Source of the DNA: CAYSLC01 sp964431545
GTDB lineage: Bacteria > Desulfobacterota > Desulfobacteria > Desulfobacterales > JAABSP01
DNA length: 24,272 nt
Direction: 5' to 3'
Assembly: GCA_964431545.1 (NCBI GenBank)
Contig: CAYSLC010000065.1
Coordinates: forward strand, 1 to 24,272
Positions 15,443-21,600 of this stretch are shown here, in pieces (the first letter of the stretch is position 1; the number at the start of each line of letters is the position of its first letter). A model generated the notes under the pieces. It saw only the letters and a program-made list of their open reading frames with translations, did no database searches and was not told where the DNA came from. Made by a program: the position numbers and the translations under genes.

Positions 15443-15470
15443 TTGACAACTCCCCGGCGGCGCCTACCTT
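15443..15470 (+). promoter_or_regulatory. Putative sigma-70 promoter of the rhodanese selenoprotein gene
   Basis: A consensus TTGACA (15443-15448) and TACCTT (15465-15470) are separated by 16 bases, about 80 bases upstream of the ATG at 15550. The rest of 15311-15549 shows no gene on either strand. Confidence 0.5.
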
Positions 15471-15549
15471 AAAAAGGGTCCGCCGCACGCCGTGGCGGAA
15501 AACGGAACCCGTCCCCGGAAGCGCAACCCTCCACCCAAAGGAGCCCCCC

Positions 15550-16112
15550 ATGAGCCCACGGAACCTATCAACGACCATCGCCCTCTGCCTGGCCCTGGTG
15601 CCGCCCCTGATCTCCGGCGGCCCCGCCTCGGCCGACCCACCCATCCCCCGCATCGACGCCCAGGAGACCCGGACCCTCGTGGCATCGGGAGAGGCCCTCT
15701 TGATCTGCGCCTATGACGACGGGTATTGCCGAACGAGACTCCTGGACGGGGCCCTGTTCCTGGGCCAGTTGGACGGGATGCTCGACAAACTCCCCATGAA
15801 CCAGATGCTCATCTTCTACTGCGAATGACCCAACGAAGCCACTTCCGCCCGTGTGGCGGAGCAATACCGGCAAAAGGGATTCGCGAACGTCCGGGCCCTG
15901 GCGGGGGGCATCGACGCCTGGAAGGCGAAGGGGTACCCNNNNNNNNNNNNNNNNNNNNNNNNNNNNNNNNNNNNNNNNNNNNNNNNNNNNNNNNNNNNNN
16001 NNNNNNNNNNNNNNNNNNNNNNNNNNNNNNNNNNNNNNCGAACGTCCGGGCCCTGGCGGGGGGCATCGACGCCTGGAAGGCGAAGGGGTACCCCATGGCG
16101 GGCGGCGGATAG
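15550..16112 (+). CDS. Exported rhodanese-like selenoprotein (in-frame TGA = Sec), split by a false assembly gap
   Basis: Reading starts at ATG 15550 (AAAGGAG just upstream). A signal peptide (hydrophobic TIALCLALVPPLI, ASA cleavage site) suggests export. At residue 93 the frame meets TGA (15826-15828) but continues with clear rhodanese sequence: FYCE-U-PNEATSARVAEQY, then GFANVRALAGGIDAWKAKGYP. Relatives have CPNEAS-type active sites here, so TGA replaces the catalytic cysteine. A SECIS-like stem-loop follows at 15844-15860. The gap 15939-16038 is flanked by an identical 55-nt repeat. Collapsing it restores one frame ending MAGGG-stop at 16112, giving 135 residues. It probably handles sulfane sulfur or thiol/selenol redox chemistry in the periplasm. 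Without Sec decoding it would be a 92-residue truncation lacking its active site. Confidence 0.82.
15844..15860 (+). promoter_or_regulatory. Candidate bacterial SECIS element
   Basis: TCCGCC (15844-15849) pairs with GGCGGA (15855-15860) around the 5-base loop CGTGT, whose second base is G. The loop begins 21 bases after the TGA, within the spacing used by bacterial SECIS elements that recruit SelB. A lower stem GCC/GGC (15838-15840 with 15869-15871) may extend it across an internal loop. Confidence 0.65.
15884..16093. repeat. 55-nt direct repeat flanking the gap (assembly overlap)
   Basis: Bases 15884-15938 and 16039-16093 are identical over all 55 positions and abut the two edges of the N run. 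This is what two contigs sharing a k-mer-length overlap look like when scaffolded without being merged. It is unlikely to be a biological repeat: collapsing it restores one continuous rhodanese reading frame. Confidence 0.9.
15939..16038. other. Assembly gap of exactly 100 N
   Basis: The run is a placeholder of standard length. No real sequence need be missing, because both flanks carry the same 55 bases. Confidence 0.98.
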
Positions 16113-16114
16113 TG

Positions 16115-16705
16115 CTAGGAGGGCGCCGCCGCCAGGGACCGCCCGAACTCCGTCGCCTTCTCCACGGCGGCGGCATCCTTGGCGAGGACCCCGGCCTCCG
16201 GCGGCGTCAGCGGAAAGAAGCAGGAGCGGAATCCGCATTCGAGGATCTCCGCCGGGTTTCTCCACTGTCGTTCCAGAAGTTCCAGATTGCCCTCCACCGG
16301 CCCGCCCGCCGTGGCCAGCAGGCCGAGGGTCTTGCCGCAAATCGCGGAACGGACCTCCAGGGAATCGCCGAACTTCGTCAGGGAGTACATCCGGTCGATG
16401 AACCCCTTGATCTGGGCCGGGAAGCTCCACCAGTAAAGCGGCGTCGCCATGACGATGGCGTCATACCCCGGCAGGGTCGCCACCGTCCGGCCCAGTTCGT
16501 CACCCAGGGAGCACTCGAATTTCTCCGATGCCTGGCACTTCTGGCAGCCGATGCACCCCGGCTTCTTGAATTCCAGTTCCAGGGCATCGATCTCGGCCAC
16601 CTCGGCCCCCGCGCCCCGGGCCGCCTCCATGGCCACGGACGCCATGGCCCGGGTGTTTCCGTTTTTCCGGGGACTTCCCTGTACGAAGACGATCTTTTTC
16701 GGCAT
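16115..16705 (-). CDS. NADPH-dependent FMN reductase / iron-sulfur flavoprotein-like
   Basis: This 196-residue flavodoxin-fold protein has the FMN phosphate loop GSPRKNGNT (residues 9-17) and PLYWWSFPAQIKGFIDRMYSL, the flavin-stacking and dimer segment. Residues 51-65 carry a compact cysteine motif, C-x2-C-x2-C-x7-C (CIGCQKC...C), as in archaeal-type iron-sulfur flavoproteins (Isf), so a 4Fe-4S cluster is possible. These proteins move electrons to quinones, oxygen or peroxide. The start at 16705 has GAGGAG upstream. Its stop is two bases from the stop of the convergent selenoprotein gene, with no room for separate terminators, so the transcripts must overlap. Confidence 0.9.
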   Translation of the reverse strand: MPKKIVFVQGSPRKNGNTRAMASVAMEAARGAGAEVAEIDALELEFKKPGCIGCQKCQASEKFECSLGDELGRTVATLPGYDAIVMATPLYWWSFPAQIKGFIDRMYSLTKFGDSLEVRSAICGKTLGLLATAGGPVEGNLELLERQWRNPAEILECGFRSCFFPLTPPEAGVLAKDAAAVEKATEFGRSLAAAPS

Positions 16706-16716
16706 GTCGCTTCTCC

Positions 16717-17136
16717 TCATTCAGCGGCTTTGATGATGTTCAAGATCTCCCACGGGCTGTAGACAGGGATATCGGATCTCTCAAACCCCTTTGTGTCCCG
16801 GGTCACAACGGCTTGCGCCCCGGCATGACGAGCGGCGTGAAGGACGACACCATCCTCGAAGTCGGGGAACCCCGACTTCAGGGCGTCTTCCAGCACGGCC
16901 CGGTTGACGATTGCCATGTGAAAGAGTTTCATCAGATTTTCGAGATGGCGGATCGCCCGGTCCGGAACCAGAGCCTTGGTCGCCAGATAATGGATCGTGG
17001 TGACGGTGGTCGCGCAGACCCAACCCGTAACGTCCCCCCTTTCCACAAGGTCCAGCAACCTGGCGGCGGGCTCGGCGAACGGCTCCCGGTCGAGCATGAG
17101 GTCCAAAATCACGTTCGTGTCGAACAGGACGTTCAC
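16717..17136 (-). CDS. PIN-domain toxin
   Basis: This 139-residue PIN-domain protein, a predicted metal-dependent RNase toxin, begins MNVLFDTNVILDLMLDREPF with ligand D6. Later acidic positions are FEDG near 112-116 and VTRDTKGF near 128-135. The usual second acidic residue in the ATTVTTIHYL segment appears to be Thr, so activity should be checked. Its ATG overlaps the stop of the DUF6364-type antitoxin gene by four bases (ATGA), giving tight translational coupling. It ends 11 bases upstream of the FMN reductase start and could be read into it. Confidence 0.88.
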   Translation of the reverse strand: MNVLFDTNVILDLMLDREPFAEPAARLLDLVERGDVTGWVCATTVTTIHYLATKALVPDRAIRHLENLMKLFHMAIVNRAVLEDALKSGFPDFEDGVVLHAARHAGAQAVVTRDTKGFERSDIPVYSPWEILNIIKAAE

Positions 17137-17381
17137 AAATGCTTCTCTTCCAGATACCGCCGGTAATCGGTCTCGTCCACGTCCGCGCCCCCCAGCGATC
17201 CGCGAAGGGACGCCACGATGGGTCCCGGTTGTGGGGGTTCCCTTGCAGCGGTTCGGTCCATCTCCAGGAGGAGAAAATAATCGGCAACCAGTTGAGAGAC
17301 CGACTTGCCGGACCCATGGGCGAACCGTTTGGCCGATTCGATTAGGTCCGCGTCCATACGCAGGGTCAATTTGGACTTCAT
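17133..17381 (-). CDS. DUF6364-type antitoxin of the PIN toxin
   Basis: This 82-residue protein begins KSKLTLRMDADLIESAKRFAHGSGKSVSQLVADYFLLLE, a ribbon-helix-helix-type DNA-binding module characteristic of DUF6364 antitoxins. An acidic tail (GADVDETDYRRYLEEKHL) is suited to blocking the PIN toxin. The gene is first in the operon. A near-consensus promoter overlapped by a perfect inverted repeat lies 40-70 bases upstream, which fits autorepression. The ATG is preceded by GGAAGGGATG, giving a good ribosome site. Confidence 0.87.
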   Translation of the reverse strand: MKSKLTLRMDADLIESAKRFAHGSGKSVSQLVADYFLLLEMDRTAAREPPQPGPIVASLRGSLGGADVDETDYRRYLEEKHL

Positions 17382-17400
17382 CCCTTCCTCCGGTTCGAGT

Positions 17401-17449
17401 TGACGTATACCTTGGCCCTATTTATACGTCATTCCAGGAATCCTGTCAA
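17401..17449 (-). promoter_or_regulatory. Consensus promoter and inverted-repeat operator of the DUF6364/PIN operon
   Basis: On the minus strand TTGACA (17444-17449) and TATAAA (17421-17426) are exactly 17 bases apart. A perfect 9-bp inverted repeat, TGACGTATA (17401-17409) and TATACGTCA (17423-17431), has half-site centres 22 bases apart and covers the -10 box. Repression by the antitoxin, alone or with toxin, is inferred. Confidence 0.75.
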
Positions 17450-17576
17450 CCGGGAGATTTCCTGAACACCGGGAGATCACCGCATCATCGTCTCCGGTAG
17501 AAAGAGGACGATCCCCGGAAAGAGAACCAGACATGTCAGGAGCAATGCTTCCGAACCTGGACGGTTCGGTCTTCGC

Positions 17577-17975
17577 TTAAATCCAGTCGATATCCACAAG
17601 GTGCTCCACCTTTTTGAATTCAGGGTCTCCGGTGATCACCGTCGCTTGGAACCGGGCGGCCACGGCCACAGCGAAACAGTCTGCATAGGAGATGGCATGT
17701 TCCGCCTTGATCTCTGCGGCCGATCGGATGATCGCGGAGGACGGCGGGACGATCTGGACGGCGAGGTCGAGGAACTGTTCCAGGCGGGTTTGGGCCACAT
17801 CGATTCCGAGCCTTCTGATGTTCATGTAGTAGACCTCACCCAGATTGATTTCGCTCATGAACGCCTTGAGGCTTCCCTGTTGGGCAGCTGTCAGCAGCTT
17901 TTCGACATTGTCGGCGCCGGGTTCGTCCTGGTGGAACTTCAGGATGGCGTAGGAGTCAAACAGAATGGTTTTCAT
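17577..17975 (-). CDS. VapC-like PIN-domain toxin
   Basis: This 132-residue PIN ribonuclease toxin has all expected acidic residues: D7 in LFDSYAIL, E in MSEINLGEVYY, D in SYADCFAVAVA, and D in VITGDPEFKKVE. The start MKTILFDS at 17975 overlaps the AbrB-type antitoxin gene by 20 bases. A longer in-frame start at 18068 would be inside that gene. Intact catalytic residues suggest an active toxin, held by the antitoxin upstream. Confidence 0.9.
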   Translation of the reverse strand: MKTILFDSYAILKFHQDEPGADNVEKLLTAAQQGSLKAFMSEINLGEVYYMNIRRLGIDVAQTRLEQFLDLAVQIVPPSSAIIRSAAEIKAEHAISYADCFAVAVAARFQATVITGDPEFKKVEHLVDIDWI

Positions 17976-18204
17976 CGACGGTATTATCCCTTTTTCGCTC
18001 CTCCAGCAGGGATTCGGCCATCGAATCGCCCCCTTTGACGATCCCCCGCAACGCCTTGACGGGATCATCCTGGAGGGGGGTGATCTCCGCGTGGTTCCCC
18101 ACCACTCGCAGGAGCACCTTCTTGCCTGGGGTGATCCCGAGCTGATCCCGGATCGCCTTGGGGATGACGATCTGCCCCTTGACGGATGTTTTTACCACCG
18201 GCAT
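17956..18204 (-). CDS. AbrB/MazE-type (SpoVT-AbrB domain) antitoxin
   Basis: This predicts 82 residues. The swapped-hairpin DNA-binding domain occupies residues 1-45 (VVKTSVKGQIVIPKAIRDQLGITPGKKVLL, with the IPK-R-LG-PG signature). The rest is a toxin-binding tail rich in acidic and basic residues. AGAGGAGGT precedes the ATG, and a promoter lies at 18248-18275. It forms a two-gene operon with the VapC-like toxin, overlapping it by 20 bases. Confidence 0.92.
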   Translation of the reverse strand: MPVVKTSVKGQIVIPKAIRDQLGITPGKKVLLRVVGNHAEITPLQDDPVKALRGIVKGGDSMAESLLEERKRDNTVDENHSV

Positions 18205-18247
18205 CTGTGTTTTACCTCCTCTTCATACGTTTACCCGATCTTGGCCC

Positions 18248-18275
18248 AGTATAACAAAACGGTATCCGTGGTCAA
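18248..18275 (-). promoter_or_regulatory. Promoter of the AbrB/VapC operon
   Basis: On the minus strand TTGACC (18270-18275) and TATACT (18248-18253) are separated by 16 bases, 44 bases upstream of the antitoxin ATG. Confidence 0.6.
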
Positions 18276-18385
18276 GGAGGCTGATTCAGTCCACAGCACC
18301 AAGGGAGGTAGTCTTACCGCTTCCTCGATTTCCACCTTAAAATATCCGTTGGCGGGGGGAGGTTAACGCATATCTGTTCGGTTAC

Positions 18386-18469
18386 CCAAGTCCAGACCTC
18401 CGAGGTTTTCGAAACCTCGGAGGTCTTTGACGGATACCGACCAAAGGCATCGTCCGGACTTGGTTTTTT
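18386..18469. repeat. Nested inverted-repeat element with a terminal T-run
   Basis: A perfect 15-bp stem, AGACCTCCGAGGTTT (18394-18408) with AAACCTCGGAGGTCT (18412-18426), has a TCG loop. It lies inside a wider 8-bp pairing, CCAAGTCC (18386-18393) with GGACTTGG (18456-18463), and six T follow at 18464-18469. No plus-strand gene lies upstream to be terminated. It may be an interspersed REP/MITE-like element or the end of an unannotated RNA. On the minus strand it lies 49 bases after the possible small peptide gene. Confidence 0.65.
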
Positions 18470-18474
18470 CTGAT

Positions 18475-18552
18475 TCAGAAACGAGTAATGTTCACGATGG
18501 AGAGGATCACCACCACCGCCGACATCATCCACTGCCCGATCGTCTTGACCAC
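18475..18552 (-). CDS. Possible 25-residue membrane peptide
   Basis: A short frame with GTG start at 18552 is preceded by GGGAGAG four bases upstream. It encodes a 25-residue peptide with a hydrophobic core (SAVVVILSIVNI) and polar ends (KTIGQW at the N side, TRF at the C side), enough for one membrane helix. It is divergent from the ketosynthase gene and followed by the large hairpin element. Nothing ties it to a known family, and such frames can arise by chance. Confidence 0.3.
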   Translation of the reverse strand: MVKTIGQWMMSAVVVILSIVNITRF

Positions 18553-18682
18553 TTCGCTCTCCCTTGTGTTTTTGCGTTTTCCCCGTCATCTGTGGTATTA
18601 GAACACTTCCGAAGGGGGGCGGTATGGAACCATCCCCCCCGGTTTGCCAAACGTAAGATCGAAGGAGTACGGCAAGGAGAGA

Positions 18683-19927
18683 ATGGAGAACCGAAGGGTC
18701 GTCATCACCGGACTGGGCGCCGTCACCGCCATCGGACACACGGCCGGGGAATTTGCCGAGGCCCTGAAGGCAGGCGTGTGCGGCATCGGGCCGGTCTCCG
18801 TCTTCGATACGGCCGACTTCCGGACCCACACCGGCGCCGAGGTGCGCGGGTTCGATTCCGTGGCCGCCATCCCCAGATCCTATCGCCGCAAGCGGATGTC
18901 CCGGTCGGATCGCATGGCCATGGCGGCGGCCCTGGAGGCGCTTGGCGACGCCGGTTTGGCGACCGTTCCGGATGGGCTGAAACCCGGCATGGGCGTGGTC
19001 ATCGGCGGCGGGGCCGGCGGCATGTTGGAGTGCGAGGCCCTCTACCGGGACCACCTGGCCGGGAGCCGGCGACTCCCGTTCTCCCAATTCGCGTCGTTCT
19101 GCTGCGCATCGTCGGCCGACCACATCGCCTCGGCCCTGGGGCTCCTGGGGCCCAGGACCACCTTCATGACCGCCTGCTCCTCCGGCGGCACCGCCATCGG
19201 GTACGCCCGGGACCTCATCGCCGACGGCATGGCCGAGGCCGTCGTGGCGGGCGGCGCCGAGCCCCTCTCCCGGGTCACCTACGCCGCCTTCAACGGGCTC
19301 CAGGCCGTGGACCCGGACCATCCCAAACCCTTCGACCGGAACCGACGGGGGATGTCCCTGGGCGAGGGGGCCGGGGTCCTGATCCTCGAATCCCTGGACC
19401 ACGCCCGGCGGCGGGGGGCGCGGATCATCGGGGAGGTCCTGGGGTATGGTATCAGTTGCGACGCCCACCACATGACCGCCCCGGACCCGTCGGGCAACGG
19501 CGCCATCCGGTGCATGTCGGCGGCCCTGGCGGACGCCGGGGTCGGGCCCTCCCAAATCGATTACATCAACGCCCACGGCACCGCTACGCCGGCCAACGAC
19601 CGGATGGAGACCCTGGCCGTCAAAGCGGTCTTCGGGGACCGGGCGTACCACATCCCCGTCTCGTCCACCAAGGCCATGCACGGCCACACCCTGGGGGCCG
19701 CCGGGGCCATCGAGGGGGTGGTCTGCGCCCTGGCGATCCGGGACCGGTTCATCCCCCCGACGATCCACCACGCCGAGCCGGATCCCGACTGCGACCTTGA
19801 TTACGTCACGGACGGGATGCGGGAGGCGGATGTCCGGATCGCCCTGTCCAACTCCTTCGCCTTCGGGGGCAACAACACGACGGTGGTCTTGGGCGCGTTC
19901 ACGGAAAAGGGGGTCGCCCGTGAATAG
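18683..19927 (+). CDS. Beta-ketoacyl-ACP synthase (FabF-like, catalytically intact)
   Basis: This 414-residue condensing enzyme has the complete active site: C165 in TACSSG, H298 in NAHGTAT, K330 in SSTK, and H335 in GHTLGAAG. It should extend an acyl chain on ACP by decarboxylative Claisen condensation. AAGGAGAG lies just before ATG 18683; a longer in-frame start at 18644 lacks one. Its end overlaps the second ketosynthase by eight bases, and no fabD, fabG or ACP gene is adjacent. That separates it from a housekeeping fab operon and suggests a dedicated KS pair as in type II polyketide, aryl-polyene or related lipid pathways. Confidence 0.93.
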   Translation: MENRRVVITGLGAVTAIGHTAGEFAEALKAGVCGIGPVSVFDTADFRTHTGAEVRGFDSVAAIPRSYRRKRMSRSDRMAMAAALEALGDAGLATVPDGLKPGMGVVIGGGAGGMLECEALYRDHLAGSRRLPFSQFASFCCASSADHIASALGLLGPRTTFMTACSSGGTAIGYARDLIADGMAEAVVAGGAEPLSRVTYAAFNGLQAVDPDHPKPFDRNRRGMSLGEGAGVLILESLDHARRRGARIIGEVLGYGISCDAHHMTAPDPSGNGAIRCMSAALADAGVGPSQIDYINAHGTATPANDRMETLAVKAVFGDRAYHIPVSSTKAMHGHTLGAAGAIEGVVCALAIRDRFIPPTIHHAEPDPDCDLDYVTDGMREADVRIALSNSFAFGGNNTTVVLGAFTEKGVARE

Positions 19928-21140
19928 GCGCGTCGCTGTCATCGGCATCGGGGTGGTCACGCCCCTGGGCATCGGCCGAGACGCCTTTTTCGATAGGCTC
20001 CTGGCGGGCGAGTCGGCCGAGGCGCCCATTTCTTCCTTTGACGCGGCCCGCTTTCCGTCGAAACGGGCCGCGGAGGTGAAAGATTTCTCGCCCACGGACT
20101 TCATCTCCCCCCGGAACGCCCGGCGCATGGACCGCCTCTCCCAGATGGCGGCGGCCTCCGCCCGCATGGCCCTGGACGACGCCGGCATCACGGTGGACGC
20201 CGGCAACCGGGACCGCATCGGGATCCTCCTGGGCACGGCCTTCGGGTCCACGGAGGTGGCGACGGGGTTCGCCGGGACGATGTTCACCGAGGGGCCCCGG
20301 TTCGTCAGCCCCCTCCAGGTGCCCAACACGGTGATGAACGCTCCGGCCGGCCACGCCGCCATCGAACTGGGGGTCCGGGGGGTCAACGCCACGGTCAACC
20401 ACCGGGAGGCGTCGGCGGAAACCGCCATCGCCCACGCCGCGTCGGAGATCCGAAAGGGGCGGGCCGATGTCATGCTGGCCGGCGGCGCGGAGATCCTGTC
20501 GGAGTTCTTCTTCGAGATCCTGACCTATTTCAAGGCCCTCTCCCCGGACGACGGCGGGCCGGAGGGGGCCCGCCCCTTCGATGGGAACCGGAACGGTCCG
20601 GTGGTCGGCGAAGGCGCTGGCGTCTTGTGTCTGGAGCGTCTGGACCGTGCCGAGGCCCGGGGTGCGGCGCCCCTGTGCGAGATCCTGGGCTGGGGCATGA
20701 GCGGCGCGCCGGCGCCGCCCAACGACTGGCCGTCGGACCCGACAGGGCCGGTCCTGGCCATGGAGACCGCCCTCCGGTCCGCCGGGTTCCCGCCCTCCGG
20801 CATCGATCTCGTGTCGGCGTCGGCCAACGGCGGCAGGAAGCTGGACCGGCTGGAGGCGGACGCCCTGGCCCGGGTCTTCGGCAAGGGAAAGGCGGCGCCG
20901 TTGATCTCCTCCATCAAGGGGGCCGTGGGCGAGAGTTTCTCCTCCGGCGGGATCCGGGCGGCGGCCATGGCCCTCTGTCTCAGGGACGGTATCGCCCCCC
21001 CCACCGCCGGGCTGAAGACGCCCATGGACGACCTGCCCTTCGTCATGGACGAGGCCCGACGGACGGCCGCCGTCCGGGGGCTGGTCAACGGGTTCTCCTC
21101 CGGCGGCACCTTCGTCTCCCTGGTGATGGGACGGCCATGA
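19920..21140 (+). CDS. Ketosynthase-fold partner lacking the catalytic triad (chain-length-factor-like)
   Basis: This 406-residue thiolase-fold protein is homologous along its whole length to ketosynthases (VAVIGIGVVTPLG at the start, GEGAGVLCLER, NGFSSGGTFVSLV at the end). The active-site Cys is replaced by Glu163 (VNHREASAETAI), the HGT histidine by Ser301 (SASANGG), and the second His by Glu338 (KGAVGESFSSG). Lys333 remains. It cannot condense by the usual mechanism. Non-catalytic partners of this kind (KS-beta, chain-length factor) form heterodimers with an active KS and set product length; most carry Gln at the Cys site, so Glu is unusual. The GTG start at 19920 overlaps the upstream KS stop, implying coupled, equimolar synthesis. 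Confidence 0.88.
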   Translation: MNRRVAVIGIGVVTPLGIGRDAFFDRLLAGESAEAPISSFDAARFPSKRAAEVKDFSPTDFISPRNARRMDRLSQMAAASARMALDDAGITVDAGNRDRIGILLGTAFGSTEVATGFAGTMFTEGPRFVSPLQVPNTVMNAPAGHAAIELGVRGVNATVNHREASAETAIAHAASEIRKGRADVMLAGGAEILSEFFFEILTYFKALSPDDGGPEGARPFDGNRNGPVVGEGAGVLCLERLDRAEARGAAPLCEILGWGMSGAPAPPNDWPSDPTGPVLAMETALRSAGFPPSGIDLVSASANGGRKLDRLEADALARVFGKGKAAPLISSIKGAVGESFSSGGIRAAAMALCLRDGIAPPTAGLKTPMDDLPFVMDEARRTAAVRGLVNGFSSGGTFVSLVMGRP

Positions 21141-21516
21141 ACCTCGGCGAATGGACCCTCAAGCAGGCCCTCACCCACCCCGACCGCCCCTTCCTCAAGG
21201 AGGGCGACCGGATCCTCGACAACCGCCGGTTCAACGAACGGGTCGACCAAACCGCCCGCGCCCTCCACTCCCTCGGCGTCGTCCGGGAGACCGGGTGGCC
21301 GTCCTCATGGCCAACGCGCCGGCGTTTCTCGAACTCTTCTTCGCCTGTGCCAAGATGGACACCCTGACCGTGCCGGTCGGCGTCCAACTGACGGTACCCG
21401 AAACGGCCCACCTGCTGGCGGACGCCGGGTCCTGGGTCTTCGTGGCGTCGGTCCGGCTGATCGCCGGGGATCCGGACATCTGCTCTAACGGCAATTCCAC
21501 TGGAACGGAATCCTGA
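21137..21516 (+). pseudogene. Truncated and frameshifted acyl-CoA ligase (AMP-binding family) remnant
   Basis: The ATG overlaps the stop of the preceding gene (ATGA), so it belonged to the KS operon. It begins MNLGEWTLKQALTHPDRPFL...ARALHSLGV. One base appears missing near 21280, after which the adjacent frame continues GDRVAVLMANAPAFLELFFACAKM and VQLTVPETAHLLADAG, standard N-terminal sequence of acyl-CoA or acyl-ACP ligases. Homology stops near 21450 and the frame ends at 21516. About 110 of the usual 500 or so residues remain, without the P-loop or adenylate site. It is non-functional unless the rest was lost in assembly. Confidence 0.82.
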
Positions 21517-21600
21517 AATCCCTTCACAGTTCCCGTGGGATTTGATAGGAACGGGCCAGCGGTTCAGATGGCCGCCACTCACGGAGGAGAAAGGGACCCC

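Noticed and set aside
15884..16093. 55-base direct repeat as a biological duplication or mobile-element footprint
   Set aside because: Both copies abut an exact 100-N gap, and merging them restores one rhodanese frame. Contig overlap explains it fully.
18314..20473. Long minus-strand open frame (about 719 codons)
   Set aside because: Antisense shadow of the two ketosynthase genes, with low-complexity Gly/Arg/Pro-rich translation.
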